Origin: JAPOXR01 sp965221815
Lineage (GTDB): Bacteria; Pseudomonadota; Alphaproteobacteria; Rhodobacterales; Rhodobacteraceae
Direction of reading: 5' to 3'
Assembly (NCBI GenBank): GCA_965221815.1
Contig: OZ244915.1
Span: 1,240,001 to 1,304,000 of the forward strand
Length of the DNA stretch: 64,000 nt
Shown here: piece by piece, positions 26,935-33,784 of the stretch
Layout of the letters: every line of letters begins with the position of its first letter
Position numbering within the stretch: position 1 is the first letter of the stretch
Translations under genes and position numbers: made by a program
The notes under the pieces: model-generated
What the model saw: the letters and a program-made list of their open reading frames with translations, nothing else
The model's database searches: none
What the model was told of the DNA's origin: nothing

Positions 26935-27252
26935 GCCACAAATCTGAGCCGCACCCTCCAATCCCACTCCCTGTTGCACCAGGCCCCTTTCTTTTGTGAA
27001 ATTGAAAATTTCGGGCTGCCAATCTTTGCCAGCGTGTTGTCCTTGCGGGGTTGCAAATAGGCCGAACATTTGACTTCAATTTTCAGCCCATTCTTGCACT
27101 CAATATCCACATAGTGCCAGTCCTCAGCTGGCTGAGTGGTTTCCCCCACCGCCCGGCGGACAAGATATTCCGCGAGCAACCCACGCGCGGTCGGACTTGT
27201 CATGGTCTCGGGCAAGGCCCATGCGTAAAACGCGTCAACAGGTATCATGCGT

Positions 27253-27522
27253 CTACCTGTCCCCATTCCCCGGACCGGTGGATGCGTTCCTCCCCCCGTC
27301 TATGCACCCGGAAACCCCTTCCCCGACAACCACGTCAGGCCCAGTGCCGGTGCGGATGGTCCGGGCCGCATCAATGATCGCCCGAGCCGTTGTCTCCAGC
27401 TCCGGGAGGAGGCCCAACAGCCGCTCGATCTCGGCCTGTGTCTTGGGATCCGCGGCCTCATCAATCATCGTCGTGAACAGGGGCAGCCGGGAGAGCGGCT
27501 GCCAGTTGGGGGTGGCAGTCAT
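27253..27522 (-). CDS. Small hypothetical protein (89 aa) upstream of the nuclease-like gene
   Basis: 89 aa, rich in Glu, Ala and Leu in the middle (DPKTQAEIERLLGLLPELET), probably helical, with a Gly-rich C-terminus. It runs into the start of the nuclease-like gene on the same strand, so the two were likely co-translated. A related fragment lies at 24832-24948. No known family; a partner or antitoxin-like role is possible but unproven. Confidence 0.5.
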   Translation of the reverse strand: MTATPNWQPLSRLPLFTTMIDEAADPKTQAEIERLLGLLPELETTARAIIDAARTIRTGTGPDVVVGEGVSGCIDGGRNASTGPGNGDR

Positions 27523-27548
27523 GGATGTCTTCCTTCGCGGCCCATGAC

Positions 27549-27571
27549 AGAGAGTCCTGCAAAGTGTGGGG
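27549..27571 (+). repeat. Solo inverted-repeat end related to the first ISKra4-like element
   Basis: AGAGAGTCCTGCAAAGTGTG and three more bases match the terminal repeat of the 21875-24730 element at 20 of 23 positions. There is no matching second end in range. Sits directly after the stop of the NYN gene and 27 bases before the small 89-aa gene. Probably the remnant of a lost related element. Confidence 0.65.
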
Positions 27572-28534
27572 TCATGAGTTGCGGGATCTCATTTCAGACA
27601 CATGTGTGGCAACACATTTTCCTGTATTGGGATTCTCGCTCACGATGAACGACACGGCATCACCGACATTGAAATAATCAAAAAGATCATCGCTGCCAGA
27701 ACTGCCTGTCTCGTCTACGGTCCAACTCGCATGAAAGAACAGATTTTCACCCCCGCTGTCGGGGGCGATGAATCCGTAATCCCGACCAGAGGGCAAATTG
27801 ACGATCACACCGGTCTCGTATGTCTCATTCATGTCACCATCGGAAGGTGCCGGGTGATCATCGATATCGGGGGTGGACAGAGGTTCACTTGGCGCATCGG
27901 TCAAGAAGATGCCATTGACGATGGGTTCGCGTCCACGGGTCCGATGATGAATGTCTGCGCTGACCAACAACGGATAGGAAACCACATCCAGAAGGTCTTG
28001 TGCCGCCCGCAGAGTGATCTGTCCGTCGGATGATTGAACATCCCAGGCGGCAACCATCACCCGGCAGCCCCAGGAGCCCAGGCGATCCGCCAACGGGACA
28101 AAATCCTTGTCTCCCGTGACCAGCACCACCACATCGACTTTCTTGAGAAATGCCGCTTCCAATGCATCGATCACGAGGGCCACATTGACCCCACGTTCTT
28201 CGGGTGCCTGATGAGAGTGTGACAGAATGACCGAGAAATGCGTTTTCACACGTGCGCGGGCCAGGGCATCTTCAAACTTCCGTTCACCCAAAAGGCGGCC
28301 TTCTTTTTTGTCCACTTCGTCAGCCAGAAACCTTCCACGATAATAGTGCGCCTCAGCGATATGACAGAAGTCCGGTTCCGTTTTCTCATTCTTTGCAATT
28401 TCAGCGCGCAGGTATGCGTGAAATCCTGGAATCGAGAGGCGCGACTGACGCGGGTGGTGCCAGCGATAATAATCGCTGGCACGAGCGAAGTAGGTGCCAT
28501 CATAGTAGATGCCGACTCGAACAAAGCCGGTCAT
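27572..28534 (-). CDS. NYN-domain ribonuclease-like protein fused to a cold shock domain
   Basis: 320 aa. Residues 5-190 form an NYN (LabA/DUF88, PIN-like) domain: VGIYYDGTYF (Asp12), GVNVALVIDALEAA (Asp123) and VLVTGDKDFVPLADRL (Asp142, Asp144) supply the acidic metal-binding residues of this RNase fold. An acidic linker follows. Residues 241-312 are a cold shock domain with RNA-binding motifs DYGFIAP and NLFFHAS. The likely role is cutting or handling RNA in the cytoplasm. The start overlaps the stop of the PemK/MazF-like gene by four bases (ATGA). Confidence 0.85.
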   Translation of the reverse strand: MTGFVRVGIYYDGTYFARASDYYRWHHPRQSRLSIPGFHAYLRAEIAKNEKTEPDFCHIAEAHYYRGRFLADEVDKKEGRLLGERKFEDALARARVKTHFSVILSHSHQAPEERGVNVALVIDALEAAFLKKVDVVVLVTGDKDFVPLADRLGSWGCRVMVAAWDVQSSDGQITLRAAQDLLDVVSYPLLVSADIHHRTRGREPIVNGIFLTDAPSEPLSTPDIDDHPAPSDGDMNETYETGVIVNLPSGRDYGFIAPDSGGENLFFHASWTVDETGSSGSDDLFDYFNVGDAVSFIVSENPNTGKCVATHVSEMRSRNS

Positions 28535-28938
28535 TTGCGTGACAACCGCTGCTCTGGGAGATGACTGTATATGCGCGCCACAATCTGCTGAAAGTCCGCG
28601 TCAGTGATTTTCAGAACCGCTTTTCTCTCTTTCTGGGATTGGAGCCTCCGAGTCGACCAGGTCATGACATGATTACAAATCACCCAACAATCTCGACCAT
28701 CAATAGGAGACTCGATCTTTACGGATTCCCTCTCATTCTGATTATTGCTCGTCGTGATCGGCACAACCGTTACGGTTCCATCAAGACGCGATTTTCTGGA
28801 AAGAATCACGACAAGGCGTCGTTTCCCGGGAAACTCCTGTTTTTCCAGATCAGACGGAGGTGAGAACCAGTAGACCTCACGAATTTTTGGCGCGTGCCGG
28901 AGGCTGGTGCCGGCCGGCTGAGAATTTGTAGTTCTCAT
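28531..28938 (-). CDS. PemK/MazF-like protein
   Basis: 135 aa with the PemK/MazF fold pattern: IREVYWFSPP at the start of the barrel, then KRRLVVILSRKSRLDGTVTV and VPITTS. Such proteins are usually sequence-specific mRNA-cutting toxins paired with a small antitoxin. No antitoxin-like ORF precedes it; instead it overlaps the NYN-cold shock gene. A ribosome site (GGGGTGA) precedes the ATG at 28938. An IS5-type element begins 56 bases upstream and may have replaced the original promoter or an antitoxin gene. Confidence 0.75.
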   Translation of the reverse strand: MRTTNSQPAGTSLRHAPKIREVYWFSPPSDLEKQEFPGKRRLVVILSRKSRLDGTVTVVPITTSNNQNERESVKIESPIDGRDCWVICNHVMTWSTRRLQSQKERKAVLKITDADFQQIVARIYSHLPEQRLSRK

Positions 28939-28993
28939 CAGTCACCCCTCTGCGCATCAAGGAAGCATTCAACCAAAGTGCCGCCAAAGACTA

Positions 28994-29870
28994 AGGCCCG
29001 TTGACAATTATCGTGCCGCCACCACGCCCGCCATCAGATAAATCCCGGCTGTGAAGCTTGCGCGGGTCTTGTCGTATCGCGTGGCGAGACCCCGGAACTC
29101 CTTGATTTTCGCGAAGACATTCTCGATTCGGTGTCGCTCCTTGTCAGCATCGCGGTCAAAGTCCCGTGGTGTGCTTCGGTTTGACCGCGGCGGGATCACC
29201 GCCGTCATCTCGCGTTCCGTCAATGTGTCCAGCACCCCATCCGCGTCAAAGGCCTTGTCGCCAATCAACGTCTCACAGGTGAGATCGTCCAGGAGTTCAC
29301 GCACAGCCTTGAGATCGTGCGTTTGACCGGGAAGAACCACAAACCGGATCAGATGTCCGACAGCATCGGTGAGGGCCACGACCTTGCGGGTCAATCCCCC
29401 TTTCGAGCGACCGATTCCTTCGGATTCTGATCCCCCTTTTTGGCCCCGGAGGCCCATCGGTGCGCTTGCATGATCGTGCCATCCACAGACACCATCGACA
29501 GATCCAGATCACCGGATCACGCGTTGAAAATACGTTCAAAAAGATCCGCTTTGGCCCAACGCCGGAACCGTTTGAAGACACGGGTCCACCGACCAAAATG
29601 CGGCGGGAGATCACGCCAGGGGGTTCCTGTCCGGAACCGCCAGAGAACCCCTTCCAGACAAAGACGATTGTCCACCGCCGTGCACCCCGGGTCGGACATC
29701 TGGCCCGGACACAGCGGGGCCACCGGCGCCCACATCTCATCTGTCAAAACTGTGCGATCTGCATTCATCTTGTCACCCACCTCGTCTGCTCGTGCCGCCT
29801 TTTTCGGCGTGCAACCCCGGCAAAAATACACGATAAATGCTCAAGACGCAAGGCAATTGTCAACGGGCCT
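28994..29870 (-). mobile_element. IS5-family (IS427-like) insertion sequence
   Basis: 877 bp with perfect 16-base terminal inverted repeats AGGCCCGTTGACAATT (28994-29009 and its complement 29855-29870) and TA on both sides (28992-28993, 29871-29872), consistent with a 2-base target duplication. Size and content match the IS427 group. Confidence 0.92.
29008..29768 (-). pseudogene. IS5-family transposase, interrupted by a stop
   Basis: The N-terminal part begins at ATG 29768 (MNADRTVLTDEMW) with GVLWRFRTGTPWRDLPPHFG, and stops at TGA 29517-29519 after RIFNA. Past that stop the same frame continues LDLSMVSVDGTIMQAHRWAS, including the expected DGT acid. The rest (KGGSESEGIGRSKGGLTRKV to KEFRGLATRYDKTRASF) is one base back, entered through a run AAAAAGGGGG. 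The run is a typical place for the programmed -1 shift of this group; the TGA, however, looks like an inactivating mutation. Confidence 0.85.
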
Positions 29871-29982
29871 TAAAAAGCCACCTAACATCTTGGCTTCACG
29901 GGAAGGGTGTTGGAGGATGAGCAGTCCAAGCGAAACAAGCAGACCGCCAGATTCTTCTGTATTCATTTTTTACTTTCTATTG

Positions 29983-30198
29983 TGGGACGTTCGTCCCATA
30001 TTGTGAACATAAGCCATCGGCTTTATTTTATTAAAAACTGAGAAGATGGGGTGGCTAAGCCACCCCTCTCAATTGTAGCCCCACATATAATGGGGCGGTG
30101 GTAACCCGACTGAAGCTAGGCACCTTTTAGGCACTGTCTTGCGGACGAATCCCACAATTAGCTGGAAGCTAGTGGAACTTCGTATCGTGGTCAACCCC
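29983..30198 (+). ncRNA. Candidate structured RNA (omega-RNA-like), orphan
   Basis: A dense run of perfect hairpins: TGGGACG-TT-CGTCCCA (29983-29998), AAGCC-ATC-GGCTT (30011-30023), GGGGTGGC-TAA-GCCACCCC (30048-30066) and GCCCCA-7-TGGGGC (30078-30096). Then GGTGGTAACCCGACTGAAGC, GGCACC, GCGGACGAATCCCAC and a TAGCT-gga-AGCTA arm closing with GTGG, ending CGTGGTCAAC. The order resembles the right-end RNAs (omega RNA) of TnpB or IscB elements. No tnpB or iscB gene is nearby. Assignment is by resemblance from memory and needs a covariance search. Confidence 0.4.
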
Positions 30199-30546
30199 CG
30201 ATCTGATTGCGATTCCCAATTTGTTGCATTTCGGCCATAAATAGGGGCATCGTATAGTTTGTACGTTCAGCGACGCTGATATGGATTGACCGCTGAGATG
30301 TCTCTATTATGGCATCCTGCGATTCCTCGCAATATCATGGCCGTGTCGGGATGCAGACAGTGATAGCGACGGTGGATCAGACTGATATTCGCGGGTTGGG
30401 TCCCGCCAGACTTCACTTTCGTCACGGAGCTGCCTCTCTCTAAGATCGCGGGTTGCAGGTTTCAGACTGTGCCGCAGAGCGTGATCGAGGGTTCTCCTTC
30501 CGTTCTGCCTGCATCCTGACTCGGTCATGGTTGGCTTCCGTGTCTT
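30199..30546. other. Non-coding flank beyond the IS110 transposase
   Basis: About 350 bases between the structured region and the IS110 transposase stop. Probably includes the 3' non-coding part of the IS110 element (the stretch near 30345-30530 looks like such flanks), but the element's end is not defined by inverted repeats and I cannot place it. No gene supported. Confidence 0.4.
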
Positions 30547-31680
30547 TCAGGTCAGGGCTCGGCTGGCATGCGGGCGGGCGTTGACCTCGCAGACGATGGC
30601 CCCGATGACGCCGACAAGCTCCCGGGCCACGGCTGTGGTGACCTTGCATTGATGCTTGCGCACAGCGCTGAGACGGCTGTAACGCGCACAGAGTCGCTTC
30701 TGGGCCTGCCAGGCGATGGTCTGCACCCGGTCCGGCGCGGCGGCGGCCTTGGCCTGCAGATGGCGTGTCTTGCGGGCCGGGACGCGAGTGTTCCAGGCGG
30801 CTTCCACCCGGATCCGCCGGACATGGCCGTTGCCGGTCTTGGTGATCCCGCCGGTCCGGCGCTTGGGTCCCGAGGAGCGTTCGCTGGGAACCAGGCCGAG
30901 GAAACTCATCAGTTGCCGCGGTGTGTCGAAGCGGGTGATGTCGCCGAGCTCGGCGAGGATGGTGACAGCACTCAGGATATGGATGCCACGCAAGCTGATC
31001 AGGGCGGTCACCACGGGGGCCAGGGACCCGTCCTGGGCGGCGGCGTGGATCTGATTCTCGAGATCCGCCACCCGCCGCGTGGCCTCCCGGGCGGCATCCA
31101 CATATTCTTGGAAGACGATCTGCTGCACCGGGCTGTCGAAGGCCTGGGCCTCCAGCCAGCGCGTGTGGGCTTGTGTCCAGCGGCTGCGGCCCGGATAGAT
31201 GCGGTCGTGCCGGAGAAGGAAGGCCCCGAGGCGCTGACGGGCTTTTGTCTGCAGGGCCTTCATGTCTTCTCGGGCCCGGGTCAGGTCCCGCATCGCCTCC
31301 TGTTCCGGGTCAGGAACCCAGACAGGCGTGAGCGATCCGGACCGGTGCTCACGCGCCAGCATCGTCGCATCCCGCCGATCCGTCTTGATGCGATCCGTGG
31401 CCCCCCGCGGCACAAGCCCCGGCGCGACGACCACGCAGTGATGACCCGTCTCCGTGATCTCCCGATAGAGGCCATACCCACAGGGCCCGGCTTCATAACA
31501 GAAGCTGAGCACGAGCCCATCCGGACTCAGGCGCTTGATCAGGTGCCGGAGGGCGGATCGATGGTTGGGAATCGTCCCCTGCCACTCCGGTCCCGTCCGG
31601 CCAGGCCGGGCAATGGCCACCGCAATCGAATCCTTGTGGACATCAAGACCCACATAGGCACTGTATTCAAAGTCTGACAT
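30547..31680 (-). CDS. IS110 family transposase (bridge-RNA-guided recombinase type)
   Basis: 377 aa. The N-terminal DEDD domain shows YVGLDVHKDSIAVA and later RIKTDRRDATMLA; the C-terminal Transposase_20 region shows LISLRGIHILSAVTILAELG, FDTPRQLMSFLGLVPSE and GGITKTGNGHVRRIRVEAAW with the serine-type block. ATG 31680 has GGAGG eight bases upstream and is preferred over two earlier ATGs. IS110 elements use a non-coding RNA from their own ends to choose targets; candidates are the gap 31681-31797 or the 3' flank. Appears intact. Confidence 0.9.
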   Translation of the reverse strand: MSDFEYSAYVGLDVHKDSIAVAIARPGRTGPEWQGTIPNHRSALRHLIKRLSPDGLVLSFCYEAGPCGYGLYREITETGHHCVVVAPGLVPRGATDRIKTDRRDATMLAREHRSGSLTPVWVPDPEQEAMRDLTRAREDMKALQTKARQRLGAFLLRHDRIYPGRSRWTQAHTRWLEAQAFDSPVQQIVFQEYVDAAREATRRVADLENQIHAAAQDGSLAPVVTALISLRGIHILSAVTILAELGDITRFDTPRQLMSFLGLVPSERSSGPKRRTGGITKTGNGHVRRIRVEAAWNTRVPARKTRHLQAKAAAAPDRVQTIAWQAQKRLCARYSRLSAVRKHQCKVTTAVARELVGVIGAIVCEVNARPHASRALT

Positions 31681-31797
31681 TGACATGTCCTCCGTAACGG
31701 GGCCCTCTTCAGGGCCATGCATTGGATCCTGTATACAGGGACAGGATCGGGACAGGTCAATCCATGATGTCTAAGGGGGAACACCGCGTGAACATGT

Positions 31798-32256
31798 TTA
31801 CGGATTGTGGTTTTGGAGCACTCTGTAGGCGGTTGAGCGGCCGATTCCGACATAACGTGCGGCCTGGGAGATGGATGTGCCGCGTGTCACGAGGCCGCGG
31901 AGTTCCTGTGCTGTTTTGTCGCTCACAGCGGGTCGTCCCAGGGTGCGGCCCTGTTTGCGGGCTGATTTCAGTCCATCCCGTGTCCGTTCCGAGATCAGCC
32001 GGCGTTCAAATTGCGCGATGGCGGCGAAGACATGAAACACCAGCTCCCCCGTGGCTGAGCTGGTGTCGATTTTTTCCTCGAGGCTGACCAGGTTGATGCG
32101 ACGTTTGTTCAGGGTTGCCACGGAATCGATGAGTTCGCGCAGGGATCGTCCCAGGCGATCGAGCCGCACCACCACCAGACTGTCGCCCGGGCGGGCATAA
32201 TGGTTTCGTCCCAACAAAAGAACAAAGTGCGACATAGGATTTGCGGATTTATCCAA
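31798..32256 (-). pseudogene. Truncated serine resolvase
   Basis: From about 32199 down to 31798 this is a resolvase/invertase: YARPGDSLVVVRLDRLGRSL, GELVFHVFAAIAQFERRLI and a C-terminal helix-turn-helix (SISQAARYVGIGRSTAYRVL). The first ~50 residues, with the catalytic serine, are missing and replaced by unrelated sequence that starts at the nearby inverted-repeat element (32209). It therefore cannot be an active recombinase. Probably once belonged to a transposon. Confidence 0.85.
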
Positions 32257-32500
32257 TCATGGCAAGTATTTGACCTGATCTCGGACCTCCTGAAATCGAC
32301 ACCGCAGCTGGGGGTTGGTGTCAGGAGGTCACTTGAGGGCCTGTTGCCGCGTCAGGACCAGCGCGGGGCGTGCCATGCGTGTGTTTATAGGACTGGCTAT
32401 CATGACTCAGGTCAGCGACCATGTAGAAACGGCCGGGAACCCGCCTCTGAAGCGAGGACGGACACGGGTTTCTATGTCGCGCTTTGTTACTTTGTTGGGA
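32209..32500. mobile_element. Small inverted-repeat element (MITE-like, possibly Tn3-derived)
   Basis: 292 bases with 29-base imperfect terminal inverted repeats: 32209-32237 (TCCCAACAAAAGAACAAAGT, then GCGACATAG) and 32472-32500 (complement TCCCAACAAAGTAACAAAGC, then GCGACATAG), 26 of 29 identical. No gene inside. It starts 10 bases from where the resolvase sequence is cut off. Size and long repeats fit Tn3-derived miniature elements (TIMEs), by inference. No target duplication found. Confidence 0.6.
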
Positions 32501-32562
32501 TAGACTCCAAATCTGCATCCGCTCATTGAGTGGACGGATTCCCTTTGAGAGGATAGAGAACC

Positions 32563-33533
32563 ATGCCGATAGACGCTTCCCCGAACTCCCTTGATGATCT
32601 CCTCTTGCCCAATTGGCAGGATGATGACGAATTTGATCCCGCCAACACATCCTTTGCCCACTACACCACTGCCGAGGCAGCGATGAAGATTATCAGGAGT
32701 GGCGAGATCTGGCTCCGAAACGTCCGGGTCATGAATGACTACTCGGAAGTTGTTTACGGGTTGGATCTTATGGCAAACGCGTGGCACTCCCAGGCAGGCG
32801 AGACGTTCAAGCATGTTGCCAATCATGCTTTCCAGGTGTGATTGACATCCTGAACCAAAGCCTTGGGATGGCTCAAGGAAGATGGCCGGGTCTGGACCAT
32901 CACATCGCCTGCTTCTCAATTCATGATCCTGTCAATGACTGGAGGGGACGTCTGTCCATGTGGCGTGCCTACGGCAATGTCGCACTGGTGTTCAGACTGT
33001 CAGACGAGGTGCTGGCGGACAATGAAACCAATCCGCTGGGGGTGCATTCATGGAAGGTCAAATATCCTGATTCAGCTAGGACCGAAGCGATACTTGGACA
33101 GGCAGCACACGCAATCAATCAGCATCGTGATTTCGTGCTCAGATGCGGTCAAAGAAATCTCATGCAGGCCATAACGCAAATGGTTTATACGACAGCCATT
33201 ACCACCAAGCATCCGGGCTTTGCCGAGGAGGAGGTGCGTGTCTATCTTCGCCCGTCTGCGAAACCAGATTCTGCATTGACGAAGGCCGGAAGGATTGAGT
33301 GCATCAAGGGCATTCCGCAGATGATCTACCCGCTGTCGTTATGTGGCAATCACGAGAATGGGCTGGCGGGCATGGACCTGCGGAACATTCTGGACCGAAT
33401 TATCATTGGCCCCACCCCGTATCCGGGAGTGATACGTGATGCGTTTGTTGAGCTTCTGGACTCCATTGGTGTGGTCGACACGCCCAACAACGCGCCCAAC
33501 AAGGTCATTGTGTCTGATATTCCGCTTCGCTGA
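32563..33533 (+). pseudogene. DUF2971 family protein, frameshifted
   Basis: ATG 32563 follows a good ribosome site (GAGAGGATAGAGA). The frame gives FAHYTTAEAAMKIIRSGEIW and NVRVMNDYSEVVYGL, then hits a stop at 32839-32841. The family continues in another frame from about 32830 (VIDILNQSLGMAQGRWPGL, ACFSIHDPVNDW, SMWRAYGNVALVF, to the stop at 33533). One indel near 32830-32845 separates the parts. DUF2971 proteins are of unknown function and common in variable regions. Confidence 0.85.
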
Positions 33534-33784
33534 GATCTATACCCTTCCCAGCACCGCACCGATGCCACCGGCCCCACCCCCGTCATTACGGGTAGACCCC
33601 AAATGACAAATCCCCTGAACACCCCGATCGCCCCGATCACCGGTCTGAACTGTTCATTTGGCCTCAAAGGCCCGAAGCTGCAGATCTGGATATCTGAAAG
33701 AACAGAACGTGGACACATGACCGGGTGACATCGGTTTTCCACATGTTTTTGCGGTGCTCTCCTATCCGCAGCATTTTGTGTGAA
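33534..33784. other. Gap between DUF2971 pseudogene and mfd
   Basis: 251 bases; nothing recognised. Marks the right edge of the accessory block, as conserved core genes begin with mfd. Confidence 0.5.

Larger units (their letters stand above)
25221..26956 (+). mobile_element. Second ISKra4-like insertion sequence, with 9-bp target duplication
   Basis: 1736 bp between perfect 21-base inverted repeats (25221-25241, beginning GGGTGCGGCTC; 26936-26956, ending GAGCCGCACCC). TCCAATCCC flanks both sides (25212-25220 and 26957-26965). Carries a small ORF and a transposase on the plus strand. Different from the first element in sequence, size and repeats. It interrupts a minus-strand nuclease-like gene. 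Confidence 0.95.
24970..27248 (-). pseudogene. PD-(D/E)XK nuclease-like gene split by an insertion sequence
   Basis: The N-terminal part (27248 to 26957) and C-terminal part (25211 to 24970) are separated by the 1736-bp element at 25221-26956. Removing the element and one copy of the 9-base duplication TCCAATCCC leaves 534 bases, an exact multiple of three, and the join reads REWDWKPPPESPKRWADIYV without a break. The restored 177-aa protein has GLLAEYLVRRAVG and DIECKNGLKIEVKCSAYLQ, fitting the E and D-ExK pattern of a small nuclease-like family of unknown role, and a C-terminal FKNQKSVTVGRL. As it stands the gene is disrupted. Confidence 0.85.

Noticed and set aside
30568..31677. A 369-codon plus-strand open frame over the IS110 transposase
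   Set aside because: Mirror frame of a high-G+C gene; the minus-strand protein carries clear IS110 motifs and this one none.
21875..33534. CRISPR array in the accessory block
   Set aside because: No regularly spaced direct repeats; the repeats seen are inverted ends of insertion sequences and RNA hairpins.
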